Shown: piece by piece, positions 1-6,044 of the stretch
Position numbering within the stretch: position 1 is the first letter of the stretch
Layout: each line of letters opens with the position of its first letter
DNA from: a bacterium
Lineage (GTDB): Bacteria; Babelota; Babeliae; Babelales; Vermiphilaceae
NCBI GenBank assembly: GCA_021827875.1
Contig: JAKAUA010000033.1
Coordinates: 1 to 6,044, forward strand
DNA length: 6,044 bases
Reading direction: 5' to 3'
Notes under the pieces: generated by a model
Database searches by the model: none
Seen by the model: only the letters and a program-made list of their open reading frames with translations
What the model was told of the DNA's origin: nothing
Program-made: the position numbers and the translations under genes

Positions 1-804
1 ACTAATAGAAACAGGATTGTGTAAAAATGAATTCATCAAACCTTTGATGGCAGCGGGAATTGTTGCAGAGAAAAATAATGAATGGCGCTTGTGCGGCAAC
101 GCGCTAATAATCTCTTTAATATCATTGATGAATCCCATATCAAGCATGGTATCAACTTCGTCAAGTACTATTGCGTTGTAATTACTAAAGTGGATCATTC
201 TCTGATTTGCAAGATCCAGCAACCGTCCGGGGGTGCCAATAACAAATTCCGGCTTTCGCGCAAGAGTTCTTGCCTGTCTATCAATGCCCACGCCGCCGAT
301 GCAAAGCACAGACCTTAATGGCATTTTGACCGCAAAACTTTTAAATTCGTCTTCTATTTGCCCGGCTAGCTCGCGAGTAGGGGTAATAATAAGTACGCGA
401 TCAATTTTCTTAGCAAGCGCATTATTAATCAAAGGAATTAGAAATGCAGCTGTTTTACCGGTACCGGTATTGGCAGCAGCAATAATATCTTTACCTTCGA
501 GAAGTACCGGAATGGCTTTATCTTGGATGGGGGTAGGATTTTCATACCCTTTTGCAGCAATATTTGCCTTTAATTGCTCATTAATAGAAAAATCTGCGAA
601 ACGGTGCGTTGGAACATAAGCCTCTGAGGGTACCAATGCACTAACTTTTTTTATAAATAGTGATGGGTCAAAGGTTTTTATTGGTCTTTGCTGGCGCGCT
701 CTTCCGCCCGGTCTACGGCCCGAACCTGAATGTGATGAGTTAGAGTATTTATTTGTTTTACTGGCATGAGAATTTGCCGGTTTTCCACGCTTGTGATAGG
801 CCAT
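1..804 (-). CDS. DEAD-box ATP-dependent RNA helicase, N-terminal part (cut by left edge)
   Basis: This is the first RecA-like domain of a DEAD-box RNA helicase, a cytoplasmic enzyme that uses ATP to unwind or remodel short RNA duplexes. All 268 codons are open from the ATG at 804 to base 1, so the second helicase domain and the C-terminus lie outside the window. Visible motifs in order are the Q motif GYENPTPIQ (residues 87-95), motif I AANTGTGKT (110-118), motif Ia PTRELA (142-147), GG (170-171), TPGR (191-194), motif II DEVD (215-218) and motif III SAT (246-248). DEVD replaces the usual DEAD, but both catalytic acidic positions remain. About 65 residues precede the core; this basic, Ser/Gly/Arg-rich extension (for example GRRPGGRARQQR, 29-40) probably binds RNA. 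The start is supported by an AAGGGGG Shine-Dalgarno-like stretch (complement of 809-815), four bases before the ATG. RhlE-like assignment is possible but needs the missing C-terminus. Confidence 0.95.
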   Translation of the reverse strand, partial: MAYHKRGKPANSHASKTNKYSNSSHSGSGRRPGGRARQQRPIKTFDPSLFIKKVSALVPSEAYVPTHRFADFSINEQLKANIAAKGYENPTPIQDKAIPVLLEGKDIIAAANTGTGKTAAFLIPLINNALAKKIDRVLIITPTRELAGQIEDEFKSFAVKMPLRSVLCIGGVGIDRQARTLARKPEFVIGTPGRLLDLANQRMIHFSNYNAIVLDEVDTMLDMGFINDIKEIISALPHKRHSLFFSATIPAAIKGLMNSFLHNPVSIS

Positions 805-1041
805 AATGCCCCCTTCTGAATAATTGTATTTAAGACGACTTTTTTTGTATTTTCTGTCGTCTGTTTACCCATTATTTTCAAGCTAAATGCGCAGAAACCA
901 TACAATTAGAATATAACACTAAATCGCTAAAATATCCAATCAACGTACAATAATAAGATGCCAGTTCTACAACAGACTCCGTGTCTTGACAATGGGGGTT
1001 CGCTTTAAGCATACGATAAGGCAGTATTTGAATTTAATATC

Positions 1042-1886
1042 TTGTATGGAGAATATATAGCCTATGTTACCAATAGCGCCGGTGCAACTATTTCTATAAT
1101 CGATATAGCAACCAACACGGTGATCGGAACTATTAGTGGCTTTGATGGTCTATCAGGAATGATCATAACACCAGACGGAACTACCGCATATGTAAATAAT
1201 TATGGCGGACCCATTGCCGGCAGCGGTAACGGAACAACGGTAAGCATAGTTAATTTAAACATGAATACCATCGTGGGAACTATTACCGTTGGGTTGGCAC
1301 CAGCTGCACTCGCAATATCTCCCGATGGTGCATATGTCTATAGTATTAATTATGTAACAGGCAATCCAGGCACCAGCACCATGAGTGTGATTCAAACAAG
1401 TACCAATACAGTTATTGCGACCATACCGGGTTTTTCCGGGCCATTTGGTATCGCTCTCACGCCGGACGGGAATTATGCCTATGTGACCAATTTTGGAAGT
1501 AATAATTTTGCGCCTTACGGAACAACCGTGAGTGTCGTTAATTTTACGGACTAATACTATTGTTGATAACATTACTACGGGCATCCAACCATCAGGTGTT
1601 GCCATAACGCCGGACGGCAAGTATATCTATATAAGCAATTATAATACACTCTATTTAGGGCCCAATTTCACTAATTTAACTGCAGGTATTGGCACAGTCG
1701 ACATTATTCGTACCTATGACAATATCGTGATTCCACTACAATCATCGTTGGCTCTTCGCCTGCTAACATTGTTATAACTCCAAATGGATGCTATGCATAC
1801 GTATCAAACTATAGTCTGATACAGTAACTGTTATAGCAATACAGATAGATAGAATGTGGCTTCCGATTACCTGTTACCGTTCATAA
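1042..1886 (+). pseudogene. YVTN-type beta-propeller protein, broken by three frame disruptions
   Basis: Five full repeats and part of a sixth belong to the YVTN beta-propeller family, in which each blade of about 45 residues has the pattern YVTN...TVSVID..TNTVI..I..G..P.GIAITPDG. These proteins are usually exported or surface-associated; their ligands vary and none can be read here. Blades 1 to 4 run in one frame to a stop at 1552-1554 (AYVTNSAGATISIID, then ITPDG, ISPDG and LTPDG ends). An apparent extra G near 1548 moves the reading to the next frame (TNTIVDNITTG through TYDNIVIP). A base missing near 1733-1737 restores the first frame (TIIVGSSPANIVITPNG). A third break near 1815 leads to DTVTVIAIQIDRM and a stop at 1884-1886. 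The frame is open upstream only to 1009, and no signal peptide or convincing start is visible; TTG 1042 is the first formal start. The N-terminus is therefore probably lost too. Either this is a decaying gene or the indels are sequencing errors. Confidence 0.8.
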
Positions 1887-1901
1887 AAAAAGTAAAAATA
1901 T

Positions 1902-2395
1902 ATGAAAAAATTATTATGTTTGTTTTTATTTTTTTCATCAACATATACAACAACTTCAACAACCGATGAGATCGATTCATCTTTTGATTTTGCTTTAACG
2001 ACCGGCTATGTTTTCAAGCATGACGTTATTTTAAGCAAGTATATGGCCATGGCGTCGTAGATGCCATAACTGCAGATGGCTGCTATTATCCATGGGAATA
2101 TTGGGGCATTGGTGGCAAAGTGAGTTATTGGTATGCAAAAGGAAGAACTCTATTCCTCCACAATTGTACCCATTTGCACGAGATACCACTGACTTTTTAT
2201 CTCCGCCGAAGAGCTGAATGGTGGCGCAATCTCCATGCCTATGCTGAATTAGGCGGCGGCGTCATATTCATGCGCGAACATAGTTATATCGGAAAAGCAA
2301 AGCACCATAAAGGGATTAGTGAATTTGAAGTTGGCCTGGATTCGACCTGTCGTTGCGTTGATCTGACATTTGCATTCCGTTATCTATTCCCCTAA
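1902..2395 (+). pseudogene. Small exported, probable outer-membrane beta-barrel protein with one frameshift
   Basis: ATG 1902 opens a classic signal peptide (MKKLLCLFLFFSSTYTT) followed by SSFDFALTTGYVFKHDVILSK. The frame then hits TAG at 2058. From 2042 the next frame continues sensibly as YGHGVVDAITADGCYYPWEY and WGIGGKVSYWYAKGRT, on through LHAYAELGGGVIF, and ends EVGLDSTCRCVDLTFAFRYLFP at TAA 2393-2395. Restoring one base near 2040 (AAG-GTA-TAT, giving KVYGHG) joins the halves into about 165 residues. Alternating aromatic/small strands (TFAFRYLF, LGGGVIF, KVSYWY) and a C-terminal aromatic strand suggest an outer-membrane beta-barrel; this is inference, and I cannot name the family with certainty. 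The gene starts 15 bases after the remains of the beta-propeller gene, so the two were probably one operon. No strong ribosome-binding site is visible. The formal start GTG 2120 in the second frame is internal to the protein. Confidence 0.7.
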
Positions 2396-2481
2396 AGAAA
2401 GAATTTCTTGCCAAAAAGTTGACGTTGGAGGTTTTGATCTCAGGACTGGTATTTCTATTCTCTTTTTGATCAACTTTATTG

Positions 2482-2509
2482 ATCGAAATTTGTTTGACCA
2501 AATTTCGAT
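2482..2509. repeat. Perfect 11-bp inverted repeat (hairpin)
   Basis: ATCGAAATTTG (2482-2492) and CAAATTTCGAT (2499-2509) are perfectly complementary around a six-base loop, TTTGAC. No T-run follows on the plus strand, so it is not a standard intrinsic terminator. A competing 6-bp hairpin (GATCAA at 2468-2473 with TTGATC at 2479-2484) overlaps its left arm. It lies between the damaged outer-membrane gene and the promoter of the next gene. It could be a weak transcript end, an RNA-stability element or a protein-binding palindrome; the sequence alone does not decide. Confidence 0.6.
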
Positions 2510-2585
2510 ATGTATAAAACTTATGATCTTATCTGATTAAAGAAGTCAACTTAGACCTTTTTCCCATTTTTTTATTTTCCCCCAA

Positions 2586-2613
2586 TTGCAAATTTTATTA
2601 AATATTTTATAAT
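2586..2613 (+). promoter_or_regulatory. Sigma70-type promoter for the exported 380-residue protein
   Basis: TTGCAA (2586-2591) and a perfect TATAAT (2608-2613) are separated by 16 bases, a good fit to a housekeeping promoter. The expected transcript would start near 2620 and give a leader of about 30 bases. That leader ends in a strong ribosome-binding site, GGAGG at 2640-2644, five bases before ATG 2650. The surroundings are very AT-rich, so chance matches are possible, but spacing and position relative to the gene are right. Confidence 0.6.
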
Positions 2614-2649
2614 TGTATTAAGTCGGTTGATTATTATTTGGAGGTTTTT

Positions 2650-3792
2650 ATGAATTATTTTAAAACAATTGTAACTATTTTGTCATTATTGGGTATCCCA
2701 ACCATATATGCGTCCAAAAAGGTAAATACCTTATTACCACAAAATTATAATTCACAAATTTTGTTGAACTCAACTCTGGGCAACTCAGAACTTAATGATG
2801 ACTTAGAACTTACCAACAATATTAATGATTTTTTATGTGAAAATTGTAAAAATAATGGATCTCCAACAGCTTTGCATGCCGTACGCATGGCACACCAAAT
2901 ATCAGAATGCTCGCCTTGGTCATTTGTCGTTTCTATCAGTTTTCTTGATTCATTAATGAGGCAAGAAGAAAAATTAAAACAAGAAGGATATTATACCTTC
3001 GTGCATGGCCAACGATGGAATTGTCAATTATACGAATCCTGGTATAGAAAATTATGGGAAACTGCCTCTGAAAGACAATTATCTAATTTTATTTTTGCTC
3101 ACATCAACAAACCGATAACTTCTTTAACAGAAGAAGAATCATTAAGAAAAGAAATTATTACAGAAGGTAATAGAGAAGGATCATGTAATGATCCTGAAGA
3201 TCAACGACGACAACATATGCTTTTTATGAATGCCGGCTTATATTATAATTCGAATTATACTTGGTCAAATAGCGCTCATTATGTATTAACAAATGGCAAT
3301 GTAAACGAGCATATCAACTTTACTCTTAAAAATATATTTGATCATTTTGAACTAGGTCATCTCTACACAAAATATCAAACCGAGCTTGAACAGATTTCTC
3401 AAGAGCATGCAGCACTGAGCAGACACGGGAATCTTTTACTGGTAGCCATTCCCGAACATCAAATCAAAGACTGCGTAACTTGTGTAAAACCTTATGGATA
3501 CAAAAAAACAACTTTTATTGATGGTATTGGTGAAACAGATGATATTAAAATCATTATGGATACACTACGCACTGAACCACAAAAAATAAAGGATTTTGAC
3601 AGTATAGAATTTATACTTGCCATGACCGCAGATCGATATGGGGCTCGTAATCCGGATAGCGGCATCAAATTTTTTGAATTTAATACTGTTGCACAAGACA
3701 AATGGACTGCTTATAAAACAAAAGAAAATGCTCTTTTTGAACGTATTAAAAGTGATATTTTGGTAGAAAAGCAAAATACTTTTAAAAAGTAA
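2650..3792 (+). CDS. Exported protein of unknown function, 380 residues
   Basis: I do not recognise this family. The start is ATG 2650 because GGAGG (2640-2644) sits five bases upstream; the in-frame TTG at 2638 would place the ribosome-binding site inside the gene. Residues 1-21 form a signal peptide (MNYFKTIVTILSLLGIPTIYA) with likely cleavage after IYA, so the product is exported. No later membrane segment is evident. The mature part is polar and mostly helical in appearance, with two CxxC pairs (C63/C66 in CENC, C275/C278 in CVTC) and single cysteines at 87, 125 and 179. Other possible landmarks are YYTFVHGQRW (114-123), GNLLLVAIPEH (260-270) and RYGARNPDSGIKFFEF (329-344). CxxC pairs could form disulfides or bind metal. 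Codon use is AT-rich like the channel genes, and the frame is unbroken, in contrast to its left neighbours. It has its own promoter and is followed by hairpins, so it is probably monocistronic. A secreted or periplasmic host-interaction role is only speculation. Confidence 0.9.
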   Translation: MNYFKTIVTILSLLGIPTIYASKKVNTLLPQNYNSQILLNSTLGNSELNDDLELTNNINDFLCENCKNNGSPTALHAVRMAHQISECSPWSFVVSISFLDSLMRQEEKLKQEGYYTFVHGQRWNCQLYESWYRKLWETASERQLSNFIFAHINKPITSLTEEESLRKEIITEGNREGSCNDPEDQRRQHMLFMNAGLYYNSNYTWSNSAHYVLTNGNVNEHINFTLKNIFDHFELGHLYTKYQTELEQISQEHAALSRHGNLLLVAIPEHQIKDCVTCVKPYGYKKTTFIDGIGETDDIKIIMDTLRTEPQKIKDFDSIEFILAMTADRYGARNPDSGIKFFEFNTVAQDKWTAYKTKENALFERIKSDILVEKQNTFKK

Positions 3793-3799
3793 GTACATC

Positions 3800-3822
3800 C
3801 GTTTTTAAAATATTTAAAAACG
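3800..3822. repeat. AT-rich perfect hairpin after the exported-protein gene
   Basis: CGTTTTTAAA (3800-3809) pairs perfectly with TTTAAAAACG (3813-3822) around a three-base loop. It begins eight bases after the stop codon of the exported-protein gene. No T-run follows, and most pairs are A-T, so it is at most an auxiliary transcript end upstream of the stronger terminator at 3865-3896. Confidence 0.45.
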
Positions 3823-3864
3823 CAATTTAATAGGCTGCTTATCAAATAACCCTATAATTAGAAT

Positions 3865-3896
3865 AAAAAAGACCCGAGAAATTCGGGTCTTTTTTT
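3865..3896. terminator. Bidirectional intrinsic terminator
   Basis: AAGACCCGA (3869-3877) pairs with TCGGGTCTT (3883-3891) around a five-base loop, GAAAT. The GC-rich core is flanked by A6 (3865-3870) on the left and T7 (3890-3896) on the right. Read on the plus strand it ends the exported-protein gene (stop at 3792). Read on the minus strand, where the A-run becomes a U-run, it ends the channel gene (stop at 3928). This is the textbook arrangement between converging genes. Confidence 0.9.
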
Positions 3897-3927
3897 CAAT
3901 TTTTTATTTAATTTTTGGGCTATACCC

Positions 3928-5298
3928 TTAATAAAAAAATAGTAAAGTAGTTACAAAAAAAATAGTTAATGTTATGGGCCAATAGAGCAATCGAGCGATT
4001 AAATTTTTTCTGTAAGCGATTATTTTACCATATTGATATGTATACAGCACAGCATTAACAGCAACTAAAAATATAATAATATAGGTAATAATATAAAAAC
4101 TTTTCAGATAGGTTATATCATGCGTGAGAATCTCTTCTTGCAAAGTTTTATAAGAAAGAACATTAGCAAAAAATAAGCTTGACAAAAGAGCAAGAATAAG
4201 CCGAATGTTATTCTTATTTTGCGTCACATTGGAAAGTAACAAAAGACAGGAAAAAGCAATAAACAAAATAATAATAATTGGTATTAAGCCCGTAAGAAGC
4301 GGTTCCATAAATTTACGCTGTATTTGTATAGTATATCCAAGAAAAGGAAAATTTTTTACTTGCCAATAATCGCGTATACCAAAATTTGTTGAATAATCTG
4401 ATAACTCATAAAAGAAATAGGCATTTTTAATAGTCCATCCGCTCATGTGAAAGGTATCAGCTAAAGGAGAGTAAGCAGCAATTCCTTTATAGGCTCCGAA
4501 ATCAGGAGTAAGAATAATTTTTTTCAGCGACTCCTCATGCTCAAAAAGTATAGTAACATTTTGTTGATCAAATGGATATTTTGTGTAGTCAAAATCAGCA
4601 TGAATTTTAAATTGCTCCTGCCAGGATAAAGCATCTGTATGATCAAAACGCATCACATGAATGCCCCATGGCTTTGTGTTTTCTAAGGCGTTCATGCAAA
4701 CAAAAGATCCTGGTATATCAGCATCTTTGAATGCATCTTTTTTGAGCCATGGATAGGTGTAGAGTGAAATTATTTCTTTATCGACTTCTATTGAATAAAA
4801 AAGAAATCCCATAGACATAAAATGAGGCTCCGGCTTAGCAGCATACATATGAGGATTTTTCTTTTTATGCGCACTAAAAAACTCTTCTACATCTTTATCA
4901 TTTCTAACAATATTGTTATTTTTTTTAGATGAAGAATTGATTTCTAGATACCAGATAATCGTGATTCCCGCACCTAAAAGTAAAGAAAAAAAGATTGCTA
5001 TGCCCCACAACCAAAAGAGTTTAAAGTTATGTAAAAGAGCAAAAGATAGAAGTACTAGGGCAAACAAAACAATTAATAAGGTAAGACACTGTATCATTGT
5101 TTTTCTTTTTGCGCTTATTTGATCAATGTTTTCGGTGTTTTTTTTATCAAGGTTGAATGCGGTATGACTACTTGCTTTAAGGCTGTTGGATTTTATGCCT
5201 TTATAACAGAGGTAACTGAAAATACCAAACAGGGCTATTACGAGAATACCTATTATAAACAGGGCATGGTTTTTCTTTCTTTTCAATTCTTTTTGCAT
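3928..5298 (-). CDS. Pentameric ligand-gated ion channel homologue with three extra N-terminal membrane segments
   Basis: This 456-residue membrane protein resembles the Cys-loop receptor superfamily (bacterial GLIC/ELIC, eukaryotic nicotinic and glycine receptors), which open an ion pore on ligand binding. After a basic start (KELKRKK) come hydrophobic segments at about 11-32, 68-90 and 94-118. A soluble domain follows (about 121-325), then the M1-M4 set at about 332-356, 363-384, 398-421 and 436-456. The Cys-loop signature is DFDYTKYPFDQQ (235-246), without the flanking cysteines, as is usual in bacteria. The pre-M1 arginine is R328 in YTIQIQRKF. M1 carries IPIIIILFIAF, which matches my memory of GLIC (LPMLFILFISW). 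M4 has the RLLYWP pattern near the C-terminus. Three N-terminal segments with the N-terminus inside would place the ligand domain in the periplasm, as required. ATG 5298 has only a weak AAAAGG site about eight to nine bases upstream. The ligand is unknown. The downstream end is a bidirectional terminator, and a paralogue lies 88 bases upstream. The family call is strong by motif but untested by search. Confidence 0.85.
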   Translation of the reverse strand: MQKELKRKKNHALFIIGILVIALFGIFSYLCYKGIKSNSLKASSHTAFNLDKKNTENIDQISAKRKTMIQCLTLLIVLFALVLLSFALLHNFKLFWLWGIAIFFSLLLGAGITIIWYLEINSSSKKNNNIVRNDKDVEEFFSAHKKKNPHMYAAKPEPHFMSMGFLFYSIEVDKEIISLYTYPWLKKDAFKDADIPGSFVCMNALENTKPWGIHVMRFDHTDALSWQEQFKIHADFDYTKYPFDQQNVTILFEHEESLKKIILTPDFGAYKGIAAYSPLADTFHMSGWTIKNAYFFYELSDYSTNFGIRDYWQVKNFPFLGYTIQIQRKFMEPLLTGLIPIIIILFIAFSCLLLLSNVTQNKNNIRLILALLSSLFFANVLSYKTLQEEILTHDITYLKSFYIITYIIIFLVAVNAVLYTYQYGKIIAYRKNLIARLLYWPITLTIFFVTTLLFFY

Positions 5299-5331
5299 GG
5301 AGCTAGCCTTTTTGTGCTTTGAGCTATTTAT

Positions 5332-5359
5332 TTAATATTTTATAACTTTGTGAAAACAA
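5332..5359 (-). promoter_or_regulatory. Possible weak promoter between the two channel genes
   Basis: On the minus strand, TTGTTT (5359-5354) and TATTAA (5337-5332) are 16 bases apart and lie 33 bases or more before ATG 5298. Both boxes deviate from consensus and the region is extremely AT-rich, so this may be chance. No terminator follows the upstream gene, so read-through from it is an equally good explanation for expression of the 3928-5298 gene. Confidence 0.25.
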
Positions 5360-5386
5360 TATTTTGAAAAATTCCTTTTTTTTGTA

Positions 5387-6044
5387 TTAAAAAAAGATCA
5401 GTGTTATTACAAAGAAAATTGTCATAACCATTGGCCAATAGAGTAATCTTGGAAAAAAATTATTATCGTAACTTATAAAAAAATTTGGTTTATAAGCATA
5501 AAGAAGACAATTGGTTGCAGCGATAAAAATAATCACGTACATTACAATATAAAATGATTTAAAATAGGTAATGGTTGGAGTCATTATAGCCCGTTGCAAT
5601 GTTTGATATGAAAGCAAATTGGCGAAAAAGAGACTCGAAAGAAGCGCAAGAATACCATTGACAGTCTCCTTTGGGTTGGCAACTTTTGAAAGTACCAATA
5701 AGCCGGCAAAAATAATAAAAAGAATAATAATAATAGGCAGCAGAGTAGTAATAAGTGGTTCAACAAAATTTCTTTGAATTTGAACAACATAACTTAAAAA
5801 TGGGTAGTTCTTTGTTTGCCAGTAATCTTTTATGCCAAAATCAGTTTGGAAATTGCTTAGAGAATAGAAAAAATAAGCATTGGCAATTGTCCAACCAGAT
5901 AAACGAATATTCTTATCGATTGCCGGATAAGGGATAGTGGCTACTTGATATGATGCAAAATCAGGAATTAGCATAATGTTTTTCAAATATTGCTCATGTT
6001 CGAAAGTGATAACAATTTGTTGTTGATCAAATGGAAGATCGGAA
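5387..6044 (-). CDS. Second pentameric ligand-gated ion channel homologue, C-terminal part (cut by right edge)
   Basis: The window holds the last 218 residues of a paralogue of the 3928-5298 channel; its N-terminal part lies beyond the right edge. The first readable codons give SDLPFDQQQIVITFEHE, the same Cys-loop PFD motif, so the frame clearly runs off the edge. A TTG at 5986 is internal and is not the start. The pre-M1 segment YVVQIQRNF keeps the conserved arginine. M1 (LLPIIIILFIIFAGLLVL), M2 (ILALLSSLFFANLL), M3 (YFKSFYIVMYVIIFIAATN) and M4 (RLLYWPMVMTIFFVITLIFF) follow, ending at TAA 5389-5387. By eye, more than half of aligned positions match the downstream copy. The strongest matches are SGWTI.NAYFFY.LS, FGI.DYWQ.KN.PFL and the M2 helix. 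The copies differ most at the M1-M2 and M3-M4 loops. They are co-oriented with no terminator between them, so co-transcription is likely. They could form homo- or hetero-pentamers; the sequence does not say which. Confidence 0.85.
   Translation of the reverse strand, partial: SDLPFDQQQIVITFEHEQYLKNIMLIPDFASYQVATIPYPAIDKNIRLSGWTIANAYFFYSLSNFQTDFGIKDYWQTKNYPFLSYVVQIQRNFVEPLITTLLPIIIILFIIFAGLLVLSKVANPKETVNGILALLSSLFFANLLSYQTLQRAIMTPTITYFKSFYIVMYVIIFIAATNCLLYAYKPNFFISYDNNFFPRLLYWPMVMTIFFVITLIFF

Noticed and set aside
82..905. Open frames at 82-318 (+), 233-619 (+) and 678-905 (-) over the helicase region
   Set aside because: They overlap the helicase in other frames, show no family motifs, and the helicase frame is continuous with all expected motifs.
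986..1017. TTGACA at 986-991 with TACGAT at 1012-1017 as a promoter for the beta-propeller gene
   Set aside because: The -35 match is perfect, but the spacing to the best -10-like hexamer is 20 bases. No box at 17 bases is convincing.
1042..1620. Programmed frameshifting in the beta-propeller gene
   Set aside because: No slippery heptamer or downstream structure is visible at the breaks, and three separate breaks in one gene fit decay or sequencing error better.
2638..2649. TTG 2638 as the start of the exported protein (384 residues)
   Set aside because: It would put the strong GGAGG ribosome-binding site inside the gene; ATG 2650 gives correct spacing and a cleaner signal peptide.
3492..3798. 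Minus-strand open frames over the end of the exported-protein gene
   Set aside because: They are antisense to a well-supported gene with promoter, ribosome-binding site and terminator, and have no recognisable motif.
4913..5322. Plus-strand open frames antisense to the N-terminus of the channel gene
   Set aside because: They mirror the hydrophobic channel sequence; no ribosome-binding site or family motif supports them.
5387..5986. A complete 199-residue protein starting at TTG 5986
   Set aside because: The frame stays open to the window edge and encodes the conserved PFDQQ motif upstream of that codon, so the gene is cut by the window.
1..6044. tRNA, rRNA, CRISPR array, insertion sequence or phage attachment site
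   Set aside because: I saw no cloverleaf, no regularly spaced repeats, no transposase or integrase, and no matching terminal repeats.

Overview
The window looks like chromosomal DNA of an AT-rich Gram-negative bacterium. The coding sequences read with the standard bacterial code and use Shine-Dalgarno-like sites. There are signal peptides and a probable outer-membrane protein remnant. The mix of a YVTN beta-propeller, a small outer-membrane protein, an exported protein of no known family and paralogous membrane proteins reminds me of host-associated lineages such as Candidatus Dependentiae (TM6/Babeliae). That is an impression from protein style, not a demonstrated placement.

Layout. Positions 1-804 (minus strand) hold the N-terminal 268 residues of a DEAD-box RNA helicase whose motif II reads DEVD; the rest lies off the left edge. 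Positions 1042-1886 and 1902-2395 (plus strand) are two adjacent damaged genes: a YVTN-type beta-propeller with three reading-frame breaks, and a small exported protein, probably an outer-membrane barrel, with one break. An AT-rich intergenic stretch (2396-2649) carries a long hairpin and a good sigma70-type promoter. These lead into an intact gene (2650-3792) for a 380-residue exported protein that I do not recognise. A bidirectional terminator (3865-3896) separates it from the minus-strand genes on the right.

The right-hand 2.1 kb is the most interesting part. It holds two tandem, clearly paralogous genes (3928-5298, complete; 5387-6044, C-terminal part only) that look like pentameric ligand-gated ion channels (the Cys-loop receptor superfamily, as in bacterial GLIC and ELIC). 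Both keep the PFD motif of the Cys loop, the pre-M1 arginine and the M1-M4 pattern. The complete copy adds three N-terminal membrane segments ahead of the ligand-binding domain, an architecture unlike that of GLIC or ELIC. The two copies lie 88 bases apart on the same strand, so co-expression and mixed channels are possible.

How the genes work together: I see no single pathway. The two damaged genes are 15 bases apart and were probably once co-transcribed. The helicase, the exported protein and the channel pair each look like separate transcription units.
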